A stretch of DNA of 64,000 bases. Source: Annona cherimola (Eukaryota > Streptophyta > Magnoliopsida > Magnoliales > Annonaceae). The notes under the pieces are model-generated. The model searched no databases. It had not been told where the DNA came from and worked only from the letters and a program-made list of their open reading frames with translations. The DNA lies in contig CM059975.1 in NCBI GenBank assembly GCA_030490835.1, forward strand, positions 54,365,174-54,429,173, given 5' to 3'. Numbering within the stretch: position 1 is the first letter of the stretch; each line of letters starts with the position of its first letter. Of the stretch, positions 45,821-57,884 are shown piece after piece. The position numbers and the translations under genes are program-made.

Positions 45821-48800
45821 TTAATTTAATTTGATCATCCCCATATCATTTCTAATTTTGTAAAATGATTTTTTGCTAAAGGTTTGGTAAAAATATCTGC
45901 AATTTGATCCTCAGTTTTTCACGTATTCCAAACAAACATCATGATTTTCAACATGTTCGTGAATAAAGTGATGTCTTACATCTATGTGTTTGGTTATAGA
46001 ATGCAATACATGATTTTTAGTCAAACATATTGCACTTGTATTATCATATCTAATTGGAATATTATAATAATCAATATCATAGTCTTTTAATTGTTGTTTC
46101 ATCCAAAGTAGTTGGGCACAACAGCTCCCGGCAGCTATATATTCGACTTCCGCCGTAGATAAAGCAACACTAGTTTGTTTCCTTGAATACCATGAAACCA
46201 ACATATTTCCAAGGAATTGACATGTTCCACTAGTAATTTTTCTATCTACTTTGTATCCAGCAAAATCCGCATCCGAGTAGCCAATTAAATCAAAAGTTGA
46301 CCCCTTTGGATACCATAGTCCAAGATTAGTGGTATTTATCAAATATTTAAAAATTATTTTTACAACCAATAAATGTGATTCTTTAGGACATGCTTGAAAT
46401 CTAGAACACAAGCAAACACTGAAAAGAATATCGGGTCTAGAAGTAGTTAGATACAACAAAGATCATATCATACTTCTATATAGCTTTTGATCGATACATT
46501 TACCATTTTCATCCGTGTCGATCTTGATTATTGAACTCATTGGAGTGTTTGCTCCCTTGCTAGTTTGCATTCCGAATTTCTTTAACATTTCTTTGATATA
46601 CTTGGACTGATTTATAAATATCCCTTCGGGTTGTTGCTTGATTTGTAGTTCAAGAAAGAAATTTAATTCTCCCATCATGCTCATTTCGAATTCGCTCTGC
46701 ATAATCTTAGAAAATTCTTTGCACAGAGTTTCATCAGTAGCACCAAATATTATATCATCTACATAAATTTGAACAATTAAAATATTTTTGCTTTTATACT
46801 TGATGAATAATGTAGTATCAACCTTTCCTCTTTGAAATTCATGATCAATTAAAAATTTATTTAACCTTTCATACCAAGCTCGTGGAGCTTATTTTAGTCC
46901 ATATAATGCTTTAGTTAATTTATAAACAGATTTTGATTGATTTTTTTTTTCAAATTCAGGGGGTTGTTCAACATATACTTCTTCATTCAAGTATCCATTC
47001 AAAAATATATTTTTTACATCCATTTGAAACAATTTGAAATCTATATGAGAAGCAAATGTTAGTAAAATACGTATGACTTCTAATCTAGCCACGGGTGCAT
47101 ATGATTCTTCAAAATCAATCCCTTCTTCTTGGGAATACCCTTTGGCTACTAGTCTGGCTTTGTTTCTTATCACAAGTCCACTTTCGTCTAATTTGTTCCT
47201 AAATACCCATTTGGTACCAATAATAGTACAATCTTTGGGTCTAGGAACTAAATGTTATACATTGTTTCTTTCAAATTGATTTAGCTCTTCTTGCATTGCA
47301 ATAACCCAGTTTTCATCATTAAGAGCTTATTCGATAGTTGTTGGTTCAATTTTTGATACAAAAGCATATTGTCCACAAATATTTTGTTTCGACCTTCTAG
47401 TCTTTACTCCTTTATAGATGTTGCCAATAACTTGCTCAATTGGATGGGAATTTTTGAATCTCAAATCAGTTGGAGGTTTATAGGAATCATTACCTTCACT
47501 TACCCTTTCCTCCGTGGAATTTTCTGGCTTGAGCTTGGTTTCCTCTTGTTGCTCTTCTTGATTTACTTTTGAATTCTTTGATGTATTATCTGCATCATTT
47601 AATTCATCCTCCTTTCTCGGAGTTTGGTTAAATTCATCAAAAATAACATGTATTGATTCTTCTACTATTTGATTTCTTTTGTTGAAAATTCTATATGCTT
47701 TGCTATTTGATGAATAACCAAGAAAAATTGCTCCATTACTTTTGGCATCTAATTTTTTCAAATTTATTTTTTCATTGTTTAACACATAACAAGTACATCC
47801 AAAAGTATGGAAATATGATATGTTTGGTTTTCTGCCTTTCCAAAGTTCATATGGGGTCTTTTTCAATATTGCTCTAATTGTAACTCGGTTTAATACATGA
47901 CAAGCTGTACTTACGGCTTCACCCCAAAATCTTTTGGACAATTTACTCTCATTTAGCATAGTTCTAGCCATTTCTTGTAATGTCCGATTTTTCCTTTCAA
48001 CAACGTCGTTTTGTTGAGGAGTTCTTGGTGCAGAAAATGTATGGTGAATTCCTTTTTCGTTACAAAATTCTGTGAATCGCTTATTTTCAAATTCACCACC
48101 ACGATCACTTCTAATGGAAATAATTGAACTTTATTTTTCATTTTGCACCAAATTTGAAAACGTGACAAACATAGAAAATACTTCATCTTTGCTAGCTAAG
48201 AGTATAATCCAAGTAAATCTTAAAAAATCATCAATAATTACATACACGTACTTTTTCCCACCAAGAGTTAAAATGTCAGATGGTCCATAAAGATCCATAT
48301 GCAACAATTCAAGTTGTCTAGTCGTTGAAATTTTTTTTTGGGTGAAAAATGGCATTTTGGGTTGTTTAGATAATTGAAAAGCTTTGCAAATCTTACCCTT
48401 GTCATATTTAAGCTTTAGTAACCCTTGTACTAAATTCTTTTTCCACAAAGTTTTAATATTTGACATATTTATATGTCCAAGCCTTGTATGTCATATCCAT
48501 GGATCATTTTTTATGGCTATTAGACATTTTCTCTCAAGTTCATCTAAGCAAACTAAATATATATTTCCATATCTTTTTCCACTAAATACTATGTGTTCAT
48601 CATCAAAAATATTGCATATAGAGGATTCAAATACAACTTTATATCCTTTGTCACATAATTGACTGATACTCATTAGATTATGTTTGAGTCCTTCAACAAA
48701 TAGTACATCCTCAATACATGCATTAGAAATACCATAAACATTTTCTTTACCTTTTATTTTACCTTTTTCATTATTTCCAAGACAACTATTCCTTCGTTGC

Positions 48801-48900
48801 ACGGGTTGATCTTATAAAACAGTCCTTTTTCTCTTGTCATGTGTCTTGAGTAGCCACTAGCCATAAACCATATGTTATTGGCCTTAGCTCTAAGACAAAC
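45821..48900 (-). pseudogene. RE2 pol: protease, integrase, RT, RNase H, broken
   Basis: Minus strand. The protease active site reads ASG instead of DSG (codon 48859-48861), so the catalytic Asp is lost. Gag-pre-integrase (LKHNLMSISQLCDKGYKV) at about 48800-48490, integrase at 48466-47600, RT at 47300-46460 with intact YVDD (46754-46765), RNase H at 46459-45911 (DADFAGYKVDRK, LSTAEVEYIAAGSC). Frameshifts or stops occur near 48810, 48480, 48130, 47330, 46885 and 46460. Last codons MIKLN-TAA at 45821. Closely similar to RE1 but with different lesions. Confidence 0.93.
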
Positions 48901-48925
48901 CTGCAAAAATCAAGTTAAGTGGAGC

Positions 48926-50417
48926 TCATCCTTTTGGTACCCATTTTATGGGTCCATTTGGGTTAGTTGTCCATTGGAGTCTATGTTGATCTTCCTTTGA
49001 AGCCACAAATCCAATGGTTTTGGGCATCCAAACCAATTTTGCACCAAGATTTTGTAATTTTCTCAATTTGCATTGATAAACCTTGTGTCCCAACTTGTTG
49101 TAAAAATTACAAGCTCCCGGGAGTCTAGGAATGGGAAGCCATTTGGTAATTGGTTCCCCGGTTGGTCTTTTGGTCCAAACCACATGATTTATCTTGGGTT
49201 TAATATGAATGGGTTTAGTTTTATTCCTTGGAGCATTAGATTTGCCCTGCTCAAATGTGGTATACCCAAGTCCTTTCTTACAACTTTGGTTAGTCATTTT
49301 CAAAAACATTTTCACACTTTCTCCTGGATTAGAAAACTTGGCAAGTGATTCATTTAATGATTCATTTTTCTTTTTGAGTTTTTCTAACTCATTTATTAAG
49401 GTATTCTTTTGATTTTTCAATTGATCAACCTTTTTGGCAAGTTTACCATTCACAATTATTACTGCATCACATTGTCTTTTCTTTATCGTAAACTTGTTTC
49501 TTTATTTCTTTATTTCCTCATATAATGAATCATAGACTTGTTGAAGTTTCTTTAATTTAGCACATTTGATGCATTCATTTGCAGAAGAGAAAATTGAAAA
49601 ATTTTTTTGTTTGGAGGTTACCTCTTGACTACTTGTGCGGTTTGTTGAAATAGCTTGATCCTCCAAGATTTCTGTTGCTGCAAGACATATGTCGAAATTT
49701 GTCATGCAACAAATTCTTGCACAATCCGCTTCATATTCTTCACTTGAAGAGCTGCATGTTGTTGATTCTTCTTCGTTTATGTACATGCCTCTTCCTTTGT
49801 TTCTTTGGAATTTTCTGTTGTCGCCTCGATCTTTTCTTTGCTCCTTAGCTTTAGTCTCTTCGGGCGTTAGGCATTGGGCTTGCATATGCCCCGAACCGCC
49901 ACACCGATAACATTTTGTTGTTTCTTTCCTTTTAGAATTTCTTTCTTTAAAGTTTCTGAAATTTCTTCATGTCCTTACAAATTTTCTGAATCGCTTTGTA
50001 AGTAAGGCGATTTCATCATCGTTTTGTGATGATGAGGTGGAGTCATCTGAATCTTATGCGGCTTTCAAGGCGATGGCTCTCTTACCTCTGTGGTGATCTT
50101 CGTTTCTTTTCTTGATTAGCTCATGTGACATTAATGAGCTAATGAGATCTTCTAACTTCAATGTGTTTAGATCCTTGGCTTCTTCTATTGCAGTAATGTT
50201 TGGAGTCCAAGATTCCGGTAGAGCTCTTAGAATCTTCATGACCTGCTCAGATTCAGAAACTGCTTTTCCTAGACCTTTCAAAGCGTTAGTAATCTTAGAA
50301 AATCTAGCAAACATTTCAGAAATATTCTCTGTTTCTAACATTTTAAAGCTTTCCAATTCTCCAATCAAAATATTTTTCCTTGTCCATTGGACTTGAGAAG
50401 TTCCTTCATAGATAGAT
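48926..50417 (-). pseudogene. RE2 gag, C-terminal part
   Basis: Minus strand, continuing gag after the RE3 solo LTR. TSIYEGTSQVQWTRKNI, ALKGLGKAVSES, MKILRALPESW; zinc knuckle CYRCGGSGHMQAQC (about 49909-49868); coiled-coil region with LNESLNESL-type duplication; the second knuckle is damaged (CNFYNKLGHKVYQC, one Cys to Tyr). Ends WVPKG-TGA at 48926, the same stop as RE1. TAA at about 50055 and a stop near 49500 break the frame. Confidence 0.9.
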
Positions 50418-50422
50418 GTTAA

Positions 50423-52230
50423 TGTTGGAAACAATGTTTAAAACAAAACAAAATTGACCAAAGCATGAGTTTTGATGATTAACAAAGACTAATTTGAGTA
50501 TATCAAGTATACTAATGAGTTTGCCAAATGTTTTAAGGAACTGAAATAGTCAAGTCGATCCCCAAGTCGACTTGGACTTCGACTTAGGGTGAAGTCGATC
50601 CCAAAGTCGACTCCATTATCGACTTGAAACATAACTTCAAAGGCAAAATCAAAACTGAAAGAATAGCAGGTGAAGTCGACTCCACTTGCGACTTGGGAAG
50701 CCAAGTCGCAAACGAAGTCGACCTCACTATCGACTTCAGTCGAGAAAAACTGTCCAGACCTGATTTTGGGGCACAAAGATGCCCAAGTCGCATATGAAGT
50801 CGACTCCAGGTGCGACTTAGGCGAAGTCGCAAACAAGGTCGACTCCATCATCGACTTGAGACTTTCAAACTTCAAAGATGCAGATTCAAGGTCATTCCAA
50901 GAATCCACTTGAATAATCCAAATCGAGATGCAAACACATTTTCAAAGAACAACTTGATTTATCTCAAGTTCAAAGCAAGGATTCAAGTTCAAGATCAAAT
51001 CAAGTCTATCAAGCCCAAGGCAAAGATACAAGTATGTTTCAAATATTCAAGTCTTAAAGATCAAATGAGTCAGATGCAAAGCAAGGTGCATGAATCAATC
51101 ATGCAAGAATCAAACTCTCCTCAGAATCACAAGAATCAAGCCAATCTAAGATGAATCAAGGACAAGCTCTTCAAGAATCACAAGATATACAAGTATGAGG
51201 AGCCATTCAAGAATCAAAAGGACTAAAGGAAGAAAGCCAAGAAAGATAGAAGCAAATCAAATGAAGATCAAAGCATTTTTAGCAAAGGCCGAGCCAAGTC
51301 GCAACCCAAGTCGACTCCAGGATCGACTTGAGTTGAAGTCTGAGGCCAAGTCAACCCAAGACTCAGACTTGGGAATCTGAAGAACTGGAGTCGCACACGA
51401 GGTCGACTCCAGGTGCGACTTGGAAGCCAAGTCGCAGGCCAAGTCGACTCCATCTTCGACTTGGAAAATAACGTTCGAATTTTTGAACGTTGGAGATCAT
51501 TTATTGCGCGCCAACCACCTCTACAACGTTCAAATCTTCCTCACTCTATAAAAGGACACTCAAATGAACGTGAAAGAACACACAAGACTCTCATATACAC
51601 TACTATACACATTACAAAGTCCAAGGAGAGAAAAGAAGTGCAAGAAAAAGTTTCTATTTCTTTTTCTCTATATTTGAGTGGTCCATATACATTCAAAGGA
51701 ATAAAGAGCTTCAAATTGCAAGCTGCTTCATCGATACTCATCCAAGCTGCTCCTACAATTTCTTCCTCGAGATAAACCTGCCTACACATCTCTGTAAAGT
51801 GTAGTTTTTCTTATTTCAAAGTCTTGTTGTATTAAACTTGATTTAGCTTGGGTAGCTAAGATCAAGTATATGCAAAGTAGTGTGTGATTGGAGTGGAACT
51901 CATCACCTACTTGTGCTGTGTGTTGTGTATGCCCCCTAGAGCTGCAATCTAGAAGAGAGCGGAGACTCTAAGTGTGTTCGAGGAATACATAGTGGAACCC
52001 AAGTCACAACGGAGTGTGAGCTTGGAAGAGTGGAGTAGGGAAGGTTTGCCCGAACCACTATAAATCTTGTCTTCTGCTTCATTTTACTGCTTTATCTTAA
52101 TTGCTCTCTATTTGCTTTCAAAAGGGGATTAATCTTTCAAGGGGTTAAGACTTTAATTTACCAAAGAATTTTTTAAAGAACCCAATTCACCCCTCCCCTC
52201 TTGGGTTTTGCCATCAACTCGGGACCAACA
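50423..52230 (+). mobile_element. Solo SIRE-type LTR RE3 inside RE2 gag
   Basis: Starts TGTTGGAAACAATG and ends GGGACCAACA with perfect GTTAA duplications (50418-50422, 52231-52235). 1808 bp, plus strand, opposite to its host. SalI-type repeats at about 50545-50850 and 51295-51460, upstream dyad, TATAAAAGG at 51547, CCCCCTAGAGCT block near 51932. About 400 bases (50870-51290) rich in CAAG and AATCAAG words distinguish it from the RE1 LTR. Confidence 0.92.
51547..51555 (+). promoter_or_regulatory. TATA box of RE3
   Basis: TATAAAAGG shortly downstream of AACGTTCAAAT, the same spacing as in the RE1 3' LTR. Confidence 0.65.
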
Positions 52231-52235
52231 GTTAA

Positions 52236-52556
52236 TGTATTCCGTATTTCTTGGGCAGTCAAACAAGAGGATACTCTATCATATTCAGAGGCAGTAAGAG
52301 CACAAAATAATGAATTCATAGCCTTAGCGTTGCTCTTAACAATTTTTACTTCATCATCGGTCTATTTAGAAGCTCTTTCATCTGAAGGCAGGGTCACACC
52401 GTCTTGGATTGCAATCCAAGAGTCCATATCTGTAGCCATGATGAGTTGTTTCATACATAGCTTCCAATAGTCAAAATTGTTCCCATCAAATAATGGTGGC
52501 CTAGTAAAAGATTGGCCTTCGGCAAATGCGCAAACGGACGTAGATTGGGATGCCAT
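52236..52556 (-). pseudogene. RE2 gag, N-terminal part
   Basis: Minus strand from MASQSTSVCAFAEGQSFTRP (52556) to a TAG at 52362 (expected Trp in KWTDDEVK), then onward in frame to the RE3 insertion point at 52235. Same segment as the RE1 gag N-terminus, with the WKLCMKQLIMATDMDSW block. Confidence 0.9.
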
Positions 52557-52590
52557 ATCAAAATATCTCTTTGGTAAAACTCAAAGACCT

Positions 52591-52602
52591 GCTCTGATAC
52601 CA
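52591..52602 (-). other. Primer binding site of RE2
   Basis: GCTCTGATACCA on plus, TGGTATCAGAGC on minus, two bases from the 5' LTR end; initiator tRNA-Met type. Confidence 0.9.
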
Positions 52603-52604
52603 CT

Positions 52605-54326
52605 TGTTGGTCCCGAGTTAATGACAATTACCCAAGAGGGGAGGGGTGAATTGGGTATTTAAAATTTTCAACTTAAACAGAAACTTTACCCCGGATTATA
52701 TAGTCCCCTTTGATGAAACAAATGGAAAGCAACAAGATAATAAAAGCGAAAATAAAAATCAATAGACAAGATTTATAGTGGTTCGGGCAACCTTCCCTAC
52801 TCCACTCTTCCAAGCTCACACTCCCTTGTGATTTGGGTTCCACTATGTATTCCGCGAATACAACTAGAGCCTCCGCTCTCTTCTAAATTCCAGCTCTAGG
52901 GGGCATATACAACTAGAGCCTCCTCTCTTTTCTAGATTCTAGCTCTAGGGGGCATATACTATACACAACACAAGTAGGTGACGAGTCCTAACTCTAGTCA
53001 CAACGCTGCTTTGCTATCACTTGGTTTGAAACACCAAAATCAAACCAAGCATCAAAAATTGAATAACAAAATGAAATGAAAGAAATCTATACTTTACATA
53101 TTTGTGTAGGCAAGTTTCAGCTCGAGGAAGAATTCGTAGAAGTGATGAATCGATTGACATTGTAGCAAACAGTAACTTTGAAGCTCGTTCTTCCTTCAAA
53201 ACATGTATAGATCACTCAATTGTAGAAGAAAGTGGAAGATAGAACTTGGTAGCTTCTCTTTCCTCTTTTTCTGCTCAATCTTATTAGTTTCCACGTTCAC
53301 TTGAGTGTCTATTTATAATGGGAGGAGAAATTTGAACGTTATGAAGTTGGTTGGCGCGTAATAAATGAGCCAACGTTCAAATTTTTGAACATTACGATCC
53401 AAGTCGCAGGTGGAGTCGACTTCGGGTGCGACTTCGGCTGTGAGCAGCCTATTCAAGTTCTTCCTCGAATTGACTTGGCCTTGGACTTGACCCAAGTCGC
53501 AGGTGGAGTCGACTCGGGTGCGACTTCGGATTCCTCCATCTTCCAAGTCTATCTTTCCCGTCGACTTGGTCTTGGACTTGACCCAAGTCGCTGTTGGAGT
53601 CAACTTCGTTTGCGACTTGACCTTCTCAGCTTGCCAAGTGAACTTAAACTCTTTTGAAATGACTTTGGTTACTTTAATTTCTTCAAATTAAATATTCTTC
53701 CTTTGTTTTGTATCATTTGAAAATCTGTAGGATTAATTTTGCTTGAGACCTTTTGACTCCATGTCTTGAATTCTTGAGTCTTGAAGTGCATGAAAGAAGT
53801 CCAAATGTGTGATCTTGATCCTACATGATGAATATATGAAACTTTGCTTGCTTTGGACTTGATTTGGCTTTCATTTGGCCTAAGTCGAATGCTTGAGTCT
53901 ACTTGATCTTCAACTTCACCTAAGTCTAGCATCGAGTCGACTTGGTCTGCGACTTAGCTCTTTAAGTTCTGCGCTGTCAGTCTAAAGTTGAAGCTGGAGT
54001 CGACTTGATTTTCTACATCGCCCAAGTCGCATGTGGAGTCGACTTCATGTGCGACTTCGGTAGCTTTGGTCCCTAATTTCAACACTGGACAAAAATTGGG
54101 CTTTGAAGTCGCTGCTGGAGTCGACTTGGCCTGCAACTTCGCCTAAGTCGATGTCTGAGTCGACTTGGGGATCGACTTGATCTGCTATGCTTTATATATT
54201 TCATATTTATAACTTTAAACATTACACAAAACATATTAGTAGCTAAAACTAACCCAAATTAAGTTGTTAATCATCAAACTTATGCTTTGGATATTTTGCA
54301 TTTGATTTTAACAGTTGTTTCCAACA
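52605..54326 (-). repeat. 5' LTR of RE2
   Basis: 1722 bp with TGTTGG/CCAACA ends, complete. SalI-type repeats at 53395-54180, minus-strand CATTATAAATAG with TATA at 53309-53317, and the CCCCCTAGAGCT duplicated block at about 52885-52960. Right border carries the TTTAC duplication. Confidence 0.92.
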
Positions 54327-55230
54327 TTTACATGACTACACCACTTAGTTATAATATGATTGGTTAGGTATTTGATTTAGAGGTGTTTGATTAATACATC
54401 GATTGAGGCATCATGACTATATTGAACATCGTAGAGTATGTACAGAGTTCGACCTGCCCAGTCAGGTCGCAGGGGTCAAGGGGGTAGCACCCATTACAAG
54501 GGTGAAGGGGGTAGTGCCCCCAGAGAAAATTCTAATTAATTAAGTTGTATGGGTATGAAAGCTAGTTGTAAACTTATGACTGGACTTGGCCCATGCTTGG
54601 ACCCAACCCATCTTGACTAGAGCCTCTTAAGGGGGGGATGCTCAACCCCTTTTTCTTTCTTCTTCTTCTTCTTCTCTTCTCATTCTTGCTTCCTCTCTTT
54701 TCCTCTTCCTCTTCCTCTTCCTCCAAGACTTCGATCCAACCCTAAACCTTCATAAAAATTCTCTAAATTGCCTTAAAGATCATCAATTCACATCAAGGGA
54801 GCACGAAATTTCAAAGATCCAAGTTTATGGTTGCTATTTTGAGGAGAAATTATGATTGAGGCAACTAGATGTTCTTTGTTCTCAAACCAGGGGTGGAATC
54901 TTATCTTTAATGTGATATAGGATTGATGGGAAAGGGTAGCTTCCAACAACTTCATGGTCTGGGGCATTTTAAGGTTCGTGATAACTTAGGGTTACATTCA
55001 TGGCGAATTGGATATTACTATATGATTTTTGTGAAATAGATGAGATATTAAGAATTTTTACATTATTAAATGTGACATTACTCGAGTGGGTTGAACCGGT
55101 AAGATGAACTAGAGGTTTCCTCTTTAAAGCCTATCATGTGTTCAATGAAATCTTTGTGCAATGGTTGATATATTAAATTTAAAGTAAACTTCATTGATTT
55201 TGTTGATACTGTATATGTATGTGAGAACCA
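54327..55230 (+). mobile_element. G1, right part of gypsy-type LTR piece
   Basis: Continues G1 after the composite. GTTCGACCTGCCCAGTCAGGTCGCAGGGGTCAAGGGGGTAGCACCC (54449-54493) and a repeat of the GGGGGTAGTGCCCCCA motif, a CT-rich stretch at 54650-54725, then blocks alignable with G2 (GGTTGAACCGG..., CCTATCATGTGTTC, TTTAAAGTAAACTTC). Confidence 0.65.
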
Positions 55231-56984
55231 GGTATTTTAATTTATTTTGATTATAACCCTTGTCTATTTATGAGGTAACTTATGAACATGCTAGTAGGAA
55301 TTTATGATGTTAATGGATACATAACATATATGGCCATGACATCTAGGGGATGTATAGTGCATACGTGCATGTATTATGATCTTAGCACATTAAGTATAAA
55401 TTAAAAGGTGATGATTAATGTTCCATTGTTCAGCACTAGACTATTGTTCCCCTCGCAGAGTAGGTACGGGGTTCGACTTGCCCGGTCAGATCACGGGAGT
55501 CAAGGGGGCAGCGCCCCTGGAGAAATTTTTAATTATTAAGTCGTAGGAGTGGGAGAGTAAATTACTTATTGCAATTAGACCTGACCCAGACCCGACCCGA
55601 TGGGGGTCAGTAATAAGGGAAGCCTGCGCGCTAGGGTTTATTTTCATCCCGCACTCAGCTATCTTTCCCTCTTCTTCTCTTCCCGTTCTCTGCTTCTTCT
55701 CTTCTTTCCCTACCATTTCGTTCGGTCTAGCTATAGATTCCTTCAAGAAAGCTCTACCGACTGCTTTGAAGATCGTCGACTCCAACTGAGGAAGCTTCAA
55801 ATCTCTGCGATCCAAGTTAGGGTCATTGTTTTTGGGAGAAATTATGATCCAGGTAAGTAGATGTCGCCCCTTCTTAATTTAGTGATAAAATTTCATGCTA
55901 AACGTGATGTGGGACTGGTGGGAGTGTGTAATGTCGAATAATTTCGTGGTATGGGGCATAGGGTTCGTAACAGTTAGGGTAAGCAGGGTTCATGGAGAAT
56001 TTGCTATGAATGTGCGATTTCTATGAAGTAAAGGATTTGTTAATAGTTTCTGTATTGTTAAATGTGTTGTTAATCAATTCGGCTCAAATGAGAGTATGAA
56101 TTGAGGGTTCCCTTATTTTGCGCCTATCATGTGTTTGGTAAAATGCTTGTATGACGATTTTGTGTGTTGAATTTAAAGTAAACCTTGCCGATGTTGTATG
56201 TGTGATTTGTGGCATTTATCCTTGTCTGTTATGTATAATGTGTTGTTTAAAATGATTGGTTGCAAAGGGTTGTTCATGGCCCTGATTGACATGAGGAGAG
56301 GATTGTTCATGACCCTTGATAGACATGAGTAGAGGATTGTTCCTGTTCTTCTATTTATATATGGTTTTATGCATACGATCTTGGGAGTGGGTGTTTAGAC
56401 CCATATGTCTTATCATAAACACAATATGTGCATCCAGAATTTACTTATTTCCACTTTGTGCTAACCACTATCTACTTGCTAAGTCTATTTAGACTCATAT
56501 CGTTTGTTATTTTGCCTTTAGATCATAGGCCAGGTGGGGAACTTCAAGATGGGACAAGTTGAAGATCATATCTGGGAGACCATAGCACAATATCTTTAAT
56601 TTCAGTTCTTTTAAAATTTGTGCTCTTTAGATATTTGTATATGTAGACGATTATTGAGACGGATTTACTTTGATAAACATATTGTATTTGGTATTTCGGA
56701 TTGGATTATAATCTTTGTGGATGCACATATGCATAGTCATTAGGTTTGCTTGATGTGTATGGGTAACATTTAATGATTTTCCTTCCATATGAATGTCCTT
56801 ATTATATAAAGATGCAAGCATATTAATATAGAATTGAATGTTACAAAAAGAAATGTTTATGAATATCATGTCATGTATTCCATATTACCCCTTGTATATT
56901 ATGCGGAGATGCTGCCGAATTTTTGTTAGGTTGTGTAGTACCCATTGACTAGTTATTGAGTATTTCTACGAATGGGGCATTACA
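55231..56984 (+). mobile_element. G2, gypsy-type LTR copy
   Basis: Starts near TGTGAGAACCAGG and ends GAATGGGGCATTACA. Contains CAAGGGGGCAGCGCCCCTGG (55501-55520), a leader with donor-like CCAGGTAAGTAG (55848) and the 3' module at 56477-56540 (CTTGCTAAGTCTATTTAGACTCA...TTTAG...CCAGGTGGGG). Tandem to G1 and G3. The open frame at 55600-55860 lies in the leader; not a supported gene. Confidence 0.65.
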
Positions 56985-57884
56985 ATGTAGTTTATGATAT
57001 TTGTTCTTGTGTGTTATGGATGATGCAACATTCAAGATGGTTGGTTGTAGTTGACAGTTCAATGAATGTGTATGATCATGGGCACATTACATCATATATT
57101 TTGTTTTATTACCTTGTATACACATATGAGTTGTGTAGTTATATAAGGTTGTTCTGACCATTGATTAACATGAGAAAAAAGGGTTGTTCATGACCCTTGG
57201 TTGATGTGTAGTCATATGCATATGTTCATTGGTGTGGGTGTTGGTCTCATATGTCTTATACGATCATTTAGGAATCATCTTTCTACATCATTGTCATGGC
57301 TTGTGCATCAAGAATCTTATTATTTATTTTTACTTTGTGTTAACTATTATTTACTTACCAAATCTATTTAGACTCACGTTATTTATTATTTTGCTTTAAA
57401 TTATAGCCCAAGTAAGGCACCTCAGGACAGGGCCAAAGGAGAACATATTTCTAGAGACACGACTTAATAGACTAGAGCTTGTGTCCAATATTATTTTTGG
57501 ACTTTTTCTTTTATTAATACTAGTGAATGTAGACTTTTATTTTGTTGACTCAACTATGATAAACATGTTATATTCGTGCATTTTGAACTTGACTATAATT
57601 TATGCGAACATATATATGATAACCTTTTGGGTTGCCCTACCATGTAATGATGGTGTATGAGGATTTTCTTACTATATAGATGTCTTTATGATATGAGACT
57701 GCAAATGTATCAATGTAAAATTAAATATTATATTTTGGAATGGAATTGAGATGTTTATAAATAACAGGTCCTGTATTCCATACCACCCCCTCATAAGTTA
57801 TGAGAAAATGCTATTGAATTTTTCTTAAGTTATGTGACACATGTTGACTATCCATTGAGGATGATTAAGCAACGGGGCATTACA
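56985..57884 (+). mobile_element. G3, partial gypsy-type LTR copy
   Basis: Diverged repeat of the 3' half of G2: GGGTTGTTCATGACCC, GTGGGTGTTGGTCTCATATGTCTTAT, the 3' module near 57350-57415 and the end AACGGGGCATTACA. It directly abuts AGAGCAAGC, the interrupted leader of F. Confidence 0.6.

Larger units (their letters stand above)
33159..54326. mobile_element. Composite of two inverted SIRE-type elements, RE2(-) holding RE1(+)
   Basis: Both outer ends belong to RE2: left TGTTGGTCCCGAGTTAATGG (reverse of an LTR end), right ...TGTTTCCAACA (reverse of an LTR start). A perfect TTTAC duplication (33154-33158, 54327-54331) flanks the whole 21,168 bp. RE1 (33184-44148, plus) is followed directly by the truncated extra ORF of RE2 (44149). 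The left LTR of RE2 and the start of the RE1 5' LTR are deleted. Reading: RE2 inserted first, RE1 later entered its extra ORF in the opposite direction, then the left inverted-LTR region collapsed. Confidence 0.8.

Noticed and set aside
51541..51789. Minus-strand frame MCRQVYLEEEIVGAAWMS...
   Set aside because: Lies in the R/U5 part of the RE3 LTR; no homologous frame in RE1 or RE2 LTRs.
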